Part shown: positions 35,970-49,007 of the stretch, one piece after another
Layout: each line of letters opens with the position of its first letter
Position numbering within the stretch: position 1 is the first letter of the stretch
Origin: Verrucomicrobiota bacterium
GTDB taxonomy: Bacteria > Verrucomicrobiota > Verrucomicrobiia > Opitutales > UBA953
Assembly: GCA_030830965.1 (NCBI GenBank)
Contig: JAURLX010000004.1
Coordinates: forward strand, 124,001 to 188,000
DNA length: 64,000 bases
Direction: 5' to 3'
Program-made: the position numbers and the translations under genes
Notes under the pieces: model-generated
What the model was told of the DNA's origin: nothing
Seen by the model: only the letters and a program-made list of their open reading frames with translations
The model's database searches: none

Positions 35970-36554
35970 TCATCCGGCCTTGGCCCGCTGCAGATGCGCA
36001 AGAAGACGATCCACCTGCTGCTGCAGGCATTGGTGGTCCCCGTCGTTCCAAAGGACGTAATCTGATTTCTTAACTTTCTGACTGACAGGCATTTGCATTG
36101 ATATTCTCCGCTCGGACTCCTCGCTGGTCAAGCCACGGGCACGAAGCCGCTCAAGTCTCACGGAGTCGGAGCAGCCGACGCAGACGACGTGCTCGAACTC
36201 ACTCTCCAGGCTTTTCTCGAACAGGAGCGGGATCTCGACGATGTAGGAGCGGGAACGGTCCGTCATCGCCGCAGAACGCATGACGGCGACCTCCGGGTGA
36301 ACGAGGGACTCCAGGTAGTCCAGCTCGGCGCGATCCTCAAAGACCTTGGCCGCGATTTTCACCCGGTCTGGAACCCCTTCGGAGGAGAAATAGCCGGAGC
36401 CCCATCGTGAGGACAGCGCGGAGACGACGGCGGGCATCGACAGGGCCCGGCGAGCGAGGGCGTCGGCGTCGACATGTTCGAAGCCGCGAGCGGCGAAGCA
36501 GGCGGCGGCGGCGCTCTTGCCGCAGCCGATGCCGCCCGTGAGTCCGATCACCAT
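35970..36554 (-). CDS. coaE: Dephospho-CoA kinase
   Basis: Last enzyme of coenzyme A synthesis; phosphorylates dephospho-CoA at the 3' hydroxyl. In 194 residues it shows the P-loop GLTGGIGCGKSAAA at the very start, the HVDADALARRA substrate region, and a lid region with RRISMQMP; PLLFEKSLE is also typical. The ATG at 36554 was chosen because the P-loop begins three residues in, and a longer in-frame start would overlap ftsH. It is 37 bases downstream of ftsH, so probably in the same transcript. Confidence 0.93.
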   Translation of the reverse strand: MVIGLTGGIGCGKSAAAACFAARGFEHVDADALARRALSMPAVVSALSSRWGSGYFSSEGVPDRVKIAAKVFEDRAELDYLESLVHPEVAVMRSAAMTDRSRSYIVEIPLLFEKSLESEFEHVVCVGCSDSVRLERLRARGLTSEESERRISMQMPVSQKVKKSDYVLWNDGDHQCLQQQVDRLLAHLQRAKAG

Positions 36555-36591
36555 GGCTCCAGACTGGCGGACTCGCCCGGCGGGGCAAACC

Positions 36592-38552
<1,961 letters not shown>

Positions 38553-38556
<4 letters not shown>

Positions 38557-39959
38557 CGGACGTTCCAGACTACCCCGGGGGGCGGGCAAGTCAAACGGAG
38601 AGCCCCCTTGCAGGGGCCGGCCAATCGTCTTGATTCCGCAGGGGGAAGGCCAGGCACCCAGACGATCTCATCCCGGTCCAGCACCACGGGCAGGGCGTCC
38701 CTGGACTCTTCCGGAATCTTCCGGTTGATGAAAAGGTCGGAGAGCTTTGAGACGCCGGCCGCCCCGAGAGGGCGGTAACGGTCCCCCTCCGCCCTGCCCC
38801 TCCACGCGAGGCCTTCGAAGCCGGGACTGAGATAGGCCACGGATGCGTTGGAGATTCTTCCGGCAGCGAGGTCGGACCAGAGAGCCGGGTCCACGTCGAC
38901 GCTCTCCAGCAGCAGGCCGCACTCGGCATCGGGCACGCCAAGGGCCAGGGTGCGCACACGGGAGCCCAGCGGCGGCGGCCCTTCCGCACAGACCAGGCAT
39001 CCGCCGCGGATGCGATAGAGACGGCCGAGCAGCATGAAGCGGCCGTCCCTGCCTTCGCGCACGGCTTCGGCCAAGGGGAGGAGCGATTGCGAAGACGGGT
39101 CGGTGCCGGTCAAGGCGCGGAAATGCTCCGCCAGCGCCACGTGGCACAGGGCGGCGGGCCGGCCGCGCAGCGCGCGAACGTCGAGCTCGGCGGCGCCGGG
39201 CGAGCAGCCGAGCTCCGCCGCCCACGCGAGCAGCGCATCATGGCAGCCGGCGAGAAGGGACGAGGAGAGCGCGAAGCCGGACGCGTGCGCCGGCCCGAGC
39301 GCCTCCTCGGCCCCGGCGCCGAGCCATGTCCGCACGCGGTTGCGGGCGGCGACGGGAAGCGCGTTGGTCGCATCCTCCCGCCATGGCACGCCCGCGGACC
39401 GCAGGGCCGACTCGAGGTCGTGCTTGCGGAGGCCCGCGGCGACGAGCGGGCGCCAACGGACGTGGCCGTCGCGGAAACGACGGGTCGCTCGGAGCGAACC
39501 GAGCCCGCCCGGGCCGGCGCCGCGCGCGAGACGAAGCAGCAGGGTCTCCTGGACGTCGTCGACATGATGGGCGGTGACGACAATCGTCGCTCCAAGCTCG
39601 GTCCGGACGGCGGAGAAGAACGCGTCGCGCGCCAGGCGGAGCGCGCCCTCGGAGGCCGGACCTTCGGCCGGACGGGAGCCGAGACGACAGGCCACGCCCA
39701 GCGCGGCGCAGAGCGCGGAGACGAACGCGGCGTCCACGGCGGACTCGGCACCCCGCGCACGATGGTCGAAATGGACCGCCGTCACGCGCCCCCCGAGCGC
39801 CGGGTCCCCCAGCAGCGCGAGCAGCAGGTAGACCGAATCGGCACCGCCGGAGACGCCGACGAGCAGCGGCCCGCCCGGGACGTCGGGCGGGACGGAGAGA
39901 CGTGGCAGCGCGGCGGCGGCCGCGAGCAACGTCCCCCGGCTGGGCAGGGCGGGAAGCAC
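38553..39959 (-). CDS. tilS: tRNA(Ile)-lysidine synthetase
   Basis: Modifies C34 of tRNA-Ile(CAU) to lysidine so that it reads AUA codons. The PP-loop ATPase signature SGGADS is at residues 37-42. The HFDHRARGAES motif, the AHHVDDVQETLLLRLARG segment, and a C-terminal region with PVAARNRVRTW fit the family. At 468 residues it carries the extra C-terminal domain of the long form. The start is GTG at 39959. Its 3' end overlaps ftsH by four bases; the tilS-ftsH pairing is common in bacteria. Confidence 0.92.
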
Positions 39960-40003
39960 CTCCGCACCCTACCGGCCCGATGCCGGGTGACAAACCCAAC
40001 CGC

Positions 40004-41272
<1,269 letters not shown>

Positions 41273-41316
41273 GGACGGAGATTGCCCAAGACCACCGTCC
41301 GAGGGCAACGGGGAAT

Positions 41317-41991
41317 TCAGCGGCTGGGCCTGATGCGTACGGCAAGGAATCGGACCAGCCAGCGGAGCCGGTCCGGCTCCATGCCGGAACCGAAGGACAG
41401 GGGCTTGCCGCCGCGCACGGCGATCTCGACCTCATGCTTCACGCCGTAGGAACGCCGGGTCTTGACGGACTTCTCGACAAGGTGAGCGGACTCGACGTCG
41501 CGCCAGTCGACCGAACGACCCCAGAGCAGGCCGAAGACTCCGAAGCGCGCGCTCAGCCGTCCGCCCCTCAGCTCAAGCACCTGCACGCCGGCGACGGTCA
41601 TGAGGGTGAAGCCGGCGAGGAGGACCGAGCCGGCGAGGAAAGGCAGGCCGAACAGGGACATCATGAGGTTGAATTCACCCCTGTGGATCTGGGTGCCGTA
41701 GATGCCGCCCAGCGAACCGCCCGACCAAACGAGCGTGAAGGGCACGAGGAAGAAGGCCATGCAGCTGCGCATGGACATGGACACCCGGAACCCGTCGACG
41801 CGTTCGGCGACGGTCACGCCCCTGGGCGGAGGACCGGTGGCGAGGTCGTCCCGATCCTCGATCGGTGCCGCGGACTGGCATACGGCCAGCGGATAAGCGC
41901 GGTCGCACAGCCTGCACACGGCAAGACCGGCCGCAGGCGCCACCTCGGAGGCCGGGATGGGCAGCCCGCAGTCAGGACAGTGCAAGTCCAT
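41317..41991 (-). CDS. Zinc-ribbon membrane protein of unknown function
   Basis: A 224-residue protein. Two CxxC knuckles near the N-terminus (CPDCGLPIP and CRLCDRAYPL) make a zinc-ribbon. Two hydrophobic helices follow (AFFLVPFTLVWSGGSLGGI and GLPFLAGSVLLAGFTLMTVAGV). The C-terminal part is a beta-rich, PH-like cytosolic segment (LSARFGVFGLLWGRSVDWRDVESAHL). The ATG at 41991 puts the ribbon at the start. No enzymatic motif is seen and I do not recognise the family. It is just downstream of the ndk terminator and upstream of serS. Confidence 0.65.
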   Translation of the reverse strand: MDLHCPDCGLPIPASEVAPAAGLAVCRLCDRAYPLAVCQSAAPIEDRDDLATGPPPRGVTVAERVDGFRVSMSMRSCMAFFLVPFTLVWSGGSLGGIYGTQIHRGEFNLMMSLFGLPFLAGSVLLAGFTLMTVAGVQVLELRGGRLSARFGVFGLLWGRSVDWRDVESAHLVEKSVKTRRSYGVKHEVEIAVRGGKPLSFGSGMEPDRLRWLVRFLAVRIRPSR

Positions 41992-42035
41992 GCCCAAGTC
42001 TGGCGGGGAAAGGCGGCCGGTGGCAAAAGCCAAAG

Positions 42036-42065
42036 GCAGGCCCGCCGCTCTCACGACGGGCCTGC
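42036..42065 (-). terminator. Rho-independent terminator of ndk
   Basis: On the minus strand GCAGGCCCG, a 12-base loop and CGGGCCTGC form a 9-bp stem, followed past 42036 by the T-rich run CTTTGGCTTTTGCC. It starts 17 bases after the ndk stop codon and separates ndk from the zinc-ribbon gene. Confidence 0.8.
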
Positions 42066-42081
42066 GGGCGCTATGTCCGTG

Positions 42082-42516
42082 TCAGACTCGGCTCGCCTCG
42101 GGGGCGTGCACTTCGTCCGGACGGAAGAATCTTGCTATTTCGACCTCGGCGGCGGCCGGGCTGTCGGAGGCGTGGCAGACGTTGCGCATCATCTCGGTGC
42201 CATAGTCGCCGCGGATGGTACCCTTGGGGGCCAGCTTGGAATTGGTCGGGCCGAGGAGCTCGCGCACCTTGGCGATGACGCCCTCACCGGTGAGGACCGC
42301 CACGATCACCGGACGGGAGGACATGAAGGCCTCGATGTCGGGGTAGAATGGCTTGTCGGCGACGTGGGAGTAGTGCGCACGAAGCACCGAAGGGGACAGC
42401 TGGGTCATCTTGCAGGCATGGACGTCAAATCCAGCGGCCTCGAATCGGGCCAGGACGATGCCGGCGAGACGACGCTCCATGCAGTCGGGCTTGAGGATGA
42501 TAAGGGTCTTTTCCAT
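42082..42516 (-). CDS. ndk: Nucleoside diphosphate kinase
   Basis: Balances cellular NTP and dNTP pools by transferring the gamma phosphate through a phospho-histidine. The 144-residue protein begins MEKTLIILKPDCMERRLAG, the classic start. The catalytic His115 lies in NVCHASDSPAAAEVEIARFF, and the Kpn-loop region RPVIVAVLTGEGVI is present. One of the few genes here with a textbook ribosome site: GGAGG about six bases before the ATG. A well-spaced promoter lies upstream and a terminator downstream, so it is monocistronic. Confidence 0.97.
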   Translation of the reverse strand: MEKTLIILKPDCMERRLAGIVLARFEAAGFDVHACKMTQLSPSVLRAHYSHVADKPFYPDIEAFMSSRPVIVAVLTGEGVIAKVRELLGPTNSKLAPKGTIRGDYGTEMMRNVCHASDSPAAAEVEIARFFRPDEVHAPEASRV

Positions 42517-42546
42517 GACGGTCCTCCAGCAACCGGAGGGTCGTTC

Positions 42547-42575
42547 AATATCCCTGTTTTAGGGCGATTTGACAA
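42547..42575 (-). promoter_or_regulatory. Sigma-70-type promoter of ndk
   Basis: On the minus strand TTGTCA (42570-42575) and GATATT (42547-42552) are separated by exactly 17 bases. Transcription would start about 20-25 bases before the ndk ATG, just upstream of its GGAGG site. Confidence 0.7.
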
Positions 42576-42610
42576 GGCATAATCGCGCCTATTCCGCACA
42601 AATCCAGGGT

Positions 42611-43099
42611 TCAGGCCTTAAAAAGGAGGCAAACGGCGTGAACGGACAGAGCCCTGCCCTGCCCGACCGCATCCATCCCCTCGTTGGTCGTGGCCTTGAT
42701 ACCGACCCGGGAGGGGTCGATTCCAAGGATCTCGGCCACCCTTTTCTGCATGGCCGGGACATGGGCGGAGAGTCTGGGCCGCTCCGCGACCACGACCACG
42801 TCAAGATTGCCCACGCACCATCCCGCCTGGGAGGCTTCTTCGGCGGCGCGTCGGAGAATACGGGCCGAATCCATACCCTGACAGGCGGGGTCGGTGTTCG
42901 GGAAGATCGTGCCGATGTCCCGCAGGCCCGCCGCGCCCAGAAGGGCGTCCGCCGCGGCGTGCAACAGCACGTCGGCGTCCGAATGGCCGTCCGGCCCGAC
43001 GTCGGAAGGTATCGTGACGCCGCCCAGCAGGCACGGCCTGCCCTCCTTGAGAGGATGGATGTCGAAGCCGAGGCCGACGCGGAATGGCGGCTGGGTCAT
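42611..43099 (-). CDS. ispF: 2-C-methyl-D-erythritol 2,4-cyclodiphosphate synthase
   Basis: Cyclises CDP-methylerythritol 2-phosphate in the non-mevalonate isoprenoid pathway. At 162 residues it is a typical IspF. The metal ligands are visible: Asp13 and His15 in GFDIHPL, and His47 in DADVLLHAAADALLGA. The DIGTIFPNTDPAC loop and the C-terminal KATTNEGMDAVGQG, which builds the substrate pocket, are intact. The ATG at 43099 was chosen from the family's conserved start; upstream in-frame sequence has no match. No ispD is seen beside it. Confidence 0.96.
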   Translation of the reverse strand: MTQPPFRVGLGFDIHPLKEGRPCLLGGVTIPSDVGPDGHSDADVLLHAAADALLGAAGLRDIGTIFPNTDPACQGMDSARILRRAAEEASQAGWCVGNLDVVVVAERPRLSAHVPAMQKRVAEILGIDPSRVGIKATTNEGMDAVGQGRALSVHAVCLLFKA

Positions 43100-43199
43100 G
43101 CAGGAACCATAAGCGTGGTGGAGGAAGAAGGGAAGCCCTGGCACAAAAACCCTTGAAAGCCGCCCAAGCGGAGGCAGTGTGACGGTCTTCGACAAGAGC

Positions 43200-43274
43200 G
43201 GCGCGGTAGCCAAGTGGTAAGGCCGGGCTCTGCAAAAGCCCCATGCGTCGGTTCGATTCCGACCCGCGCCTCCA
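43200..43274 (+). tRNA. tRNA-Cys (anticodon GCA)
   Basis: Complete cloverleaf of 75 nt. Acceptor GGCGCGG (43200-43206) pairs with CCGCGCC (43264-43270). The anticodon stem is GGGCT/AGCCC with loop CTGCAAA. The T-arm is GTCGG-TTCGATT-CCGAC, the discriminator is U, and CCA is encoded (43272-43274). U73 is the identity base of cysteine tRNAs. It converges on argG; a shared terminator lies between them. Confidence 0.96.
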
Positions 43275-43278
43275 GTCG

Positions 43279-43307
43279 GAAAAAAGGGCGTCCGACCGGA
43301 CGCCCTT
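43279..43307 (-). terminator. Terminator of the arginine operon
   Basis: AAGGGCGTCC and GGACGCCCTT (43284-43307, four-base loop GACC) form a stem. On the minus strand it runs straight into six T residues, so it efficiently ends the argC-G transcript. On the plus strand the tail is only TTCAC, so use by the tRNA-Cys transcript is weaker. Confidence 0.88.
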
Positions 43308-43328
43308 CACGACCGCGGCGGGGCCGCC

Positions 43329-44585
43329 TCAGCGGGAGGTTCGGCTGAGATTGCCCACCCCGTTTACCTTTGAGTTCACGCGGAGACGAAGGCCGTTGAG
43401 CCGGATGAAGCCGGTGGCGTCGTCCTGATTGTAGGCCTTGGTCGGGTCGGCCTCCATCGTGGCGATGTGAGGATTGTAAAGCGAACGGGGGCTCTTTCGG
43501 CCAGCCACGTAGACGTTGCCCTTGTAGAGCTTGACCCGGACGGTGCCGGTGACGTTGCGCTGGGACTCCGTGATGAGAGCCTGGAGCGCAAGGCGCTCGG
43601 GGGCGTACCAGAAGCCGTTGTAGACCAGCGTGGCGTAGCGGGGCACGAGGGAGTCGCGGAGGTGCATGACCTCGCGGTCCATGGTCAGGGACTCGATCTG
43701 GCGGTGGGCGAAGTGCAGGATCGTGCCCCCTGGGGTCTCATAAACGCCGCGGCTCTTCATGCCGACGAAACGGTTCTCCACCATGTCGACGCGGCCGACG
43801 CCGTGACGGCCACCGAGGCGGTTGAGGGTCAGCATGACGCCGAGGGGGTCGAGCTTCTTGCCGTTGACGGCGACACAGTCGCCCTGGCGGAACTCGAGCT
43901 CGACGTATTCGGGCTTGGAGGGCGCGTCCTCGGGCGAGACCGAGAGTTTGAACATCGCCTTGTTGGAGGGGTGGAAGGCGTCCATCCACGGATCCTCCAG
44001 GATGCCCGCCTCGTAGGAGATGTGCAGCAGATTGCGGTCGGAGGAATACGGCTTCTTGGCGCTGGCCTCCACCGGAATCCGGTTTTCGGCGCAGTAGGCG
44101 ATCATCTCGGCACGGCCGGGGAAATCCCGCCGGAAGGACTCGTTGCGCCAAGGCGCGATGATCTCCAGGTCGGGGGCGAGGGCGGCGCAGGTGAGCTCGA
44201 AGCGGACCTGGTCGTTGCCCTTGCCGGTGGCTCCATGGGCGATAGCAGTCGCACCCTCCTTGCGGGCAATCTCCACCATGCGCTTCGCGATGAGCGGGCG
44301 GGCGATGGAAGTGCCGAGGTAATACTGCCCCTCATAGATGGCGCCAGCCTGCATCATGGGGAAGATGAAGTCCCGGGCGAACTCGGCCTGCAGGTCGTCG
44401 ACATACAGCTTCGACGCGCCGGTTCGCAGGGCCTTCCGGCGGAGGCCCTTGAGCTCCTCCTCCTGCCCGATGTCGGCGCAGAAGGCGATCATCTCGGCGT
44501 CGTGCCGCTGCTTGATCCAGGAAAGCAGCACGGAGGTGTCGAGGCCGCCGGAGTAGGCCAGGACGATTTTCTTCTTCTTGCTCAT
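43329..44585 (-). CDS. argG: Argininosuccinate synthase
   Basis: Joins citrulline and aspartate in the penultimate step of arginine synthesis, with ATP cleavage to AMP. The 418-residue protein begins with the PP-loop [17 protein letters not shown]. It continues with [15 protein letters not shown], citrulline- and aspartate-contacting blocks, and the [13 protein letters not shown] signature. It is the last gene of argC-J-B-D-F-G, 17 bases after argF. argH, which would complete the pathway, is not present in the window. The transcript ends at the hairpin beside tRNA-Cys. Confidence 0.97.
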   Translation of the reverse strand: MSKKKKIVLAYSGGLDTSVLLSWIKQRHDAEMIAFCADIGQEEELKGLRRKALRTGASKLYVDDLQAEFARDFIFPMMQAGAIYEGQYYLGTSIARPLIAKRMVEIARKEGATAIAHGATGKGNDQVRFELTCAALAPDLEIIAPWRNESFRRDFPGRAEMIAYCAENRIPVEASAKKPYSSDRNLLHISYEAGILEDPWMDAFHPSNKAMFKLSVSPEDAPSKPEYVELEFRQGDCVAVNGKKLDPLGVMLTLNRLGGRHGVGRVDMVENRFVGMKSRGVYETPGGTILHFAHRQIESLTMDREVMHLRDSLVPRYATLVYNGFWYAPERLALQALITESQRNVTGTVRVKLYKGNVYVAGRKSPRSLYNPHIATMEADPTKAYNQDDATGFIRLNGLRLRVNSKVNGVGNLSRTSR

Positions 44586-44602
44586 GATGGGTCTTGGAAA
44601 GT

Positions 44603-45544
44603 TCAGCGGGCGGAGGCGAGGTGGGCCAGGACGGCCTTCTGCACATGGAGACGGTTCTCCGCCTGGTCGAACACGATGCTCTGCGCACCCGAAAGCACCT
44701 CGGCGGAGACCTCCTCGCCCGGATGGGCGGGAAGGCAGTGCATGAAGTAGGCGGAGGGCTTGGCCAAGGACATGAGCCCGGCGTCGACCTGGTAGGGCCG
44801 CATGGCGCGCAGCCGCTCGGCCTTCTCGGACTCCATGCCCATGCTGACCCAGACGTCGGTGTAGACCATGTCGGCCCCCCGGACGGCGGCGGCCGGGTCC
44901 GTCGAGAAAGAGAAGGTGCCGGCCAGTCCGTCACGCCGCAACTGGGCGCGAATCGCCTCGCCCGGCTCGTGGCCGGCCGGTCCGGCGAGCGCCACCTCGA
45001 CGCCGAGGGCTGCGCCGCCGAGCACGAAGGAGTTGGCCATGTTGCAGGAGGTGTCCCCGAGGAAGGCGACCTTGCGGCCCTTCAGCGAGGATGCGTACTG
45101 CTCGGGGCGTCCGGGCGCGAAGCGCTCGGCAAGCGTGAACATGTCGGTCAGGAATTGACAGGGATGCAGGAAGTCCGAGAGCGCGTTGACGACCGGCATC
45201 GATCCGGAGGACGCGAATTCCTCGAGCAACGCGTGCTCATGACAGCGGACCACCATGCCGTGCAGGTAGCGGGAGAGGACCCGGGCGGTGTCGCCGACGG
45301 CCTCGCCGCGGGAGAGCTGCATGTCGTCGGCGTTGAGCATGACGGGCTGGCCGCCCAGCTCGTGCACGCCGACCTGGAAGGACACGCGGGTGCGGGTGCT
45401 CTTCTTGAAGAACAGCAGGCCCCAGGACTGCCTGGCCAGCGCGGCGGCCTCGGAGCCGCGGCCGGACTTCATCCGGGCGGCGGCGGCGAAGACCCCGGCG
45501 ATCTCGGCAGGGGTGAGGTCCGTCTCCTTGAGGAAATGGCGCAT
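44603..45544 (-). CDS. argF: Ornithine carbamoyltransferase
   Basis: Makes citrulline from ornithine and carbamoyl phosphate. The 313-residue protein carries the carbamoyl-phosphate loop STRTRVSF (in [14 protein letters not shown]), [19 protein letters not shown] (the ornithine-type SMG loop rather than the aspartate type), and the catalytic Cys block [12 protein letters not shown]. The start [12 protein letters not shown] matches the family. It sits between argD and argG on the same strand, 62 bases after argD. Confidence 0.96.
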   Translation of the reverse strand: MRHFLKETDLTPAEIAGVFAAAARMKSGRGSEAAALARQSWGLLFFKKSTRTRVSFQVGVHELGGQPVMLNADDMQLSRGEAVGDTARVLSRYLHGMVVRCHEHALLEEFASSGSMPVVNALSDFLHPCQFLTDMFTLAERFAPGRPEQYASSLKGRKVAFLGDTSCNMANSFVLGGAALGVEVALAGPAGHEPGEAIRAQLRRDGLAGTFSFSTDPAAAVRGADMVYTDVWVSMGMESEKAERLRAMRPYQVDAGLMSLAKPSAYFMHCLPAHPGEEVSAEVLSGAQSIVFDQAENRLHVQKAVLAHLASAR

Positions 45545-45606
45545 CTCGGTAAAGGGTCGAATCTACCGCGGCGGCACGGTTTGGACAGCGGAAAATGGGC
45601 CCGGCC

Positions 45607-46827
45607 TCAGGCGGCCTTCCAGTCGCGGAGCACCCGGGATATGACCTCCGCCGCCTCCTCGAGCTCTTCGGCGGAGGCGGTGAGCGGGGGCAGCAGGCGG
45701 ACGGCGACTCCGCCCGCAGGCGCGGCGAGCAGGCCCGCCTCCCGCAGCGCGACGCAGACCGGGACGGGATCGCAGCGCAGCGCGACGCCCACCATGTAGC
45801 CCGCGCCCCGCACCTCGGCGACGAGGTCGGGACGCAGCCCGGCGAGGCCGCGCAGACGCGCATGCCACGGCGGGGACTGCCGCGTGACTTTCGCGAGGAG
45901 GTCCTCCTTCTCGATGACCTCGAGGACCGCGAGCGCGGCGGCCGAGGCGAGGGCGCCTCCGCCGAAGGTGGTGCCGTGCGAGCCGGCGGTGAAGAGCTCG
46001 TCGTGCGGGGGGGCCGCCCAGATTGCGCCGATGGGGAAGCCCCCGCCGAGCCCCTTCGCCATGGCGACCGCATCGGGCCGCACGCCTGCATGCTCGTAGG
46101 CGAAGAACCTGCCCGTGCGGCCGACGCCGCACTGGATCTCGTCGATCATGAGAAGGATGTCCCGCTCACGGCAGAGCTTCTCGACGCCGCGCAGGAACTC
46201 GGGCGTGGCAGGGTTCACGCCGCCCTCGCCCTGGATGGTCTCGATCAGCGCGGCGGCGACGGTGCCGGCGTCCAGAGCCCGATCCCAGGCGGCGAGGTCG
46301 TTGAGCGGCGCGGCGGTGAAGCCGCCCAGCAACGGACGGAAGCCCTTCTGGATCTTCTCCTGAGGGGTGGCGGAGAGGCCGCCGAACGTCCTGCCATGGA
46401 AGGCCTTCTCGGCCACGACGACGCCGAAGCAGGCGCCCTCGCGGCCGGACTTCCTCACGCCGTGGAGACGGGAGAGCTTGAGGAGAGCCTCGTTGGCCTC
46501 CGCCCCGCTGTTGCAGAAGAGCACGCGGCCCGGGCCGCAGCGGCGGACGAGGGCGGCGGCGAGCTCGCCCTGCCGCTCGTTACGGTAGAGGTTGCTGACA
46601 TGCGTGAGCTGCGCGGCCTGCTCCTGCACCCTCCGCACCCAGAGGGGGTGGGCGTGGCCGAGGGCGTTCACGGCGATGCCGGTCGCGAAATCAAGGTAGC
46701 GGCGGCCGGCCGCGTCCCAGACGCGGGAGCCCTCCCCGCGCACGAGCGTGATCGCGGGCGCGGCGTAGCTGCGGATGACATGCCGCGCGTAGAGCGCTTC
46801 GGCGGGATCTGGAGTCTCCGCCGCCAT
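45607..46827 (-). CDS. argD: Acetylornithine aminotransferase
   Basis: PLP transaminase making N-acetylornithine from N-acetylglutamate semialdehyde and glutamate. In 406 residues it shows GSEANEALLKL-type cofactor binding (FCNSGAEANEAL), ALIETIQGEGGV, MIDEIQCGVGRTG, and the PLP lysine in MAKGLGGGFPIGA. The start overlaps the argB stop by one base (TGATG), a sign of translational coupling. It may also act on succinyldiaminopimelate, as many ArgD proteins do. Confidence 0.95.
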   Translation of the reverse strand: MAAETPDPAEALYARHVIRSYAAPAITLVRGEGSRVWDAAGRRYLDFATGIAVNALGHAHPLWVRRVQEQAAQLTHVSNLYRNERQGELAAALVRRCGPGRVLFCNSGAEANEALLKLSRLHGVRKSGREGACFGVVVAEKAFHGRTFGGLSATPQEKIQKGFRPLLGGFTAAPLNDLAAWDRALDAGTVAAALIETIQGEGGVNPATPEFLRGVEKLCRERDILLMIDEIQCGVGRTGRFFAYEHAGVRPDAVAMAKGLGGGFPIGAIWAAPPHDELFTAGSHGTTFGGGALASAAALAVLEVIEKEDLLAKVTRQSPPWHARLRGLAGLRPDLVAEVRGAGYMVGVALRCDPVPVCVALREAGLLAAPAGGVAVRLLPPLTASAEELEEAAEVISRVLRDWKAA

Positions 46828-47708
46828 CAGCCGTGCACGATCTCGGTGCCGATGCCCTTGTCGGTGAAGACCTCCAGCAGCAGCGCGTGCGGCACCCGTC
46901 CGTCGATGAAATGGACGCGGCGCACGCCCTCGCGGAGGGCCTTCACGGCGCTGTCCACCTTCGGGATCATGCCGCCGGCGATCACGCCCTTCTGCTTAAG
47001 CCCCTCGACTTCGCCGACCTTGAGCGTGGTGATGAGGGACGACGGGTCCTTGGGGTCGGCCAGGAGCCCGGGCACGTCGCTCATGAAGATGAGCCGGCGG
47101 GCCCGCAGGGCGTCGGCCACGGCGGCGGCGGCCACGTCGGCGTTGGTGTTGTGGGGCTGATCGGCCTCGTCGAGCGCGACGGGCGACACGACGGGGAGGA
47201 AGCCGTCGGCCAGCGCCTTCTTGATGAGCTTGGCCTTGACCAGCCGGATGTCGCCCACGAAGCCGATGTCGACCGGGTTGCCCTGGTCATCGGCGCCCAT
47301 CAGCCGCTGGCAGAGGTTCACCTGGTTGCCGGGCATGCCGAGGGGGTTGGCGCCACGCGCGCGGAGGGACTCGCAGATGCGCCCGTTGATCTCCCCGTTG
47401 AGGGTCTCCTCGACGATCTTCACGGTCGCCGCGTCGGTGACGCGCATGCCGCCCCGGAACTCGGACTTGATGCCGGCCCTTTCCATCGCGCGGGTGATGG
47501 CCTTGCCGCCGCCATGGACGACCACGACCTGGATGCCGACCGCCGAGAGGAACGCGATGTCGGTGGCGACGCGGTCGCGGCCCTCGGGGCTGGGATCGTC
47601 CATGAAGCTGCCGCCGTACTTCACTACGAAGGTGGAGCCGCGGAACTTCTGGATGTAGGGAAGCGCCTCAAGGAGGACCTCGGACTTCTGCGCTGCGGGC
47701 GTGGTCAT
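46827..47708 (-). CDS. argB: Acetylglutamate kinase
   Basis: Phosphorylates N-acetylglutamate, the second step of the acetylated ornithine pathway. In 293 residues it shows KYGGSFMDD near the N-terminus, [19 protein letters not shown], and a C-terminal [18 protein letters not shown]. The N-terminal extension before the first strand ([18 protein letters not shown]) forms the arginine-sensitive helix in feedback-inhibited enzymes, so inhibition by arginine is plausible but not proven. It lies between argJ and argD. Confidence 0.96.
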   Translation of the reverse strand: MTTPAAQKSEVLLEALPYIQKFRGSTFVVKYGGSFMDDPSPEGRDRVATDIAFLSAVGIQVVVVHGGGKAITRAMERAGIKSEFRGGMRVTDAATVKIVEETLNGEINGRICESLRARGANPLGMPGNQVNLCQRLMGADDQGNPVDIGFVGDIRLVKAKLIKKALADGFLPVVSPVALDEADQPHNTNADVAAAAVADALRARRLIFMSDVPGLLADPKDPSSLITTLKVGEVEGLKQKGVIAGGMIPKVDSAVKALREGVRRVHFIDGRVPHALLLEVFTDKGIGTEIVHG

Positions 47709-47766
47709 CGGACGGATTCGGAGCGTTGCGTCGGCAGGACGGGGAGCAAACGGAAAAAGGGCGCCT

Positions 47767-48993
47767 TCACTCGCTCTTGTTGTAGTTCACATACCCGTCG
47801 GTCAGGTCGGAGGCAAGTAGCCGGAAACGGCCGTCGCCCAGGCCAAGCGAGATGCGCACGGTGAACCGGGCCGCCTTCACGACCTCTTTCCACCGCGGCT
47901 TGTTCTCCGGCAGAGGCCGGCCGCCCAGCACGGCGGGCACGTCCCCGTAGTGGATGTCGAGCCGGGACTCGTCGAGCCCGGTCCGGGCGTAGCCAGCCGC
48001 GTCGGCGAGGCGGCCCCAGTTGGGGTCCTCGCCGAACCAGGACGACTTGACCAGGAGCGAGTTGCCGACCGCCCGGGCGATCTTTTCGGCGTCGGCACGG
48101 CTGCGGGCACCGGAGACCTGGACGGCAACGACCTTGGTGATCTTCTCGCCGTCCCCGACGATCTTCTCCGCCAGGGCGAAGCAGACACGGCCGAGCGCCT
48201 CGCGGAAGAGCGCGGTCGCGGCAGGCTCGCCGTCCGGACCGACGCGCACCCCCGACGCCCCCGAGGCCAGCAGCAGCACGGTGTCGTTGGTGGACATGTC
48301 CCCGTCGACGCTGACGCAGTTGAAGGAGTCGTCGGCGGCTGCCTTGAGCGCGTCCTTGAGGAAGGGGGCGGAGGCTTCGGCGTCGGTGCAGACGAAGGCC
48401 AGCATGGTGGCCATGTTGGGCTCTATCATCCCCGCGCCCTTAGCGATGCCAGAGACGGTGACGGTCCGTCCGCCGTGGGTGAAGCGGGCGGTGCAGGTCT
48501 TGGGCCGGGTGTCGGAGGTGAGGATGGCCTCGGCGGCGCGACGGCCCTCGGCCGGATCACGGGTCAGCCGCGCGGCGGCCTCGGCGACGCCGGACTTCAT
48601 CCGGTCCATGGGAAGCAGTTCGCCGATACGTCCGGTCGAGCAGACAAGGAACACTTCGCCAGCTGAGCGGACGGCCTCGCCGGCGAGCCGCGCGGTCTCG
48701 GCCGCGTCGGCGTCGCCCTGAGCGGAGGTGCAGGCGTTCGCGTTGCCGCTGTTGCCGACGACGCCGCGCACAGCGCCGCCCGCGGCGAGGAGCCGCTGGC
48801 AGAGGCGCACGGGGGCGGCCTTGACGTCGTTGGTCGTAAAGACGCCCGCGGCGGCGCAGGGACGGTCGGCGACCACGAGGGCCAGGTCCAGGCGGCCGTT
48901 GGCCTTGCCGCGGATGTCGCAGGCCGCCGCGCCCACCCGGAAGCCAGGCACGTCGGTCAGGCCGGGGGAGTCGTCGATGAAGTCGATGGACAT
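47767..48993 (-). CDS. argJ: Bifunctional glutamate N-acetyltransferase / ornithine acetyltransferase
   Basis: Transfers acetyl from acetylornithine back to glutamate, closing the cyclic arginine pathway. The 408-residue precursor self-cleaves before the nucleophile Thr in [14 protein letters not shown]. The N-terminal [14 protein letters not shown] and C-terminal [13 protein letters not shown], which closes the active site, match the family. Whether it also uses acetyl-CoA (argA activity) cannot be read from sequence. The absence of argA in the operon makes that bifunctional role plausible. The ATG at 48993 was preferred over upstream starts that run into argC. Confidence 0.96.
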   Translation of the reverse strand: MSIDFIDDSPGLTDVPGFRVGAAACDIRGKANGRLDLALVVADRPCAAAGVFTTNDVKAAPVRLCQRLLAAGGAVRGVVGNSGNANACTSAQGDADAAETARLAGEAVRSAGEVFLVCSTGRIGELLPMDRMKSGVAEAAARLTRDPAEGRRAAEAILTSDTRPKTCTARFTHGGRTVTVSGIAKGAGMIEPNMATMLAFVCTDAEASAPFLKDALKAAADDSFNCVSVDGDMSTNDTVLLLASGASGVRVGPDGEPAATALFREALGRVCFALAEKIVGDGEKITKVVAVQVSGARSRADAEKIARAVGNSLLVKSSWFGEDPNWGRLADAAGYARTGLDESRLDIHYGDVPAVLGGRPLPENKPRWKEVVKAARFTVRISLGLGDGRFRLLASDLTDGYVNYNKSE

Positions 48994-49007
48994 GGCGGTT
49001 CCAGCGC

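Noticed and set aside
42036-42065. Hairpin after ndk as a riboswitch for the next gene
   Set aside because: Stem position and T-rich tail fit a simple terminator of ndk.
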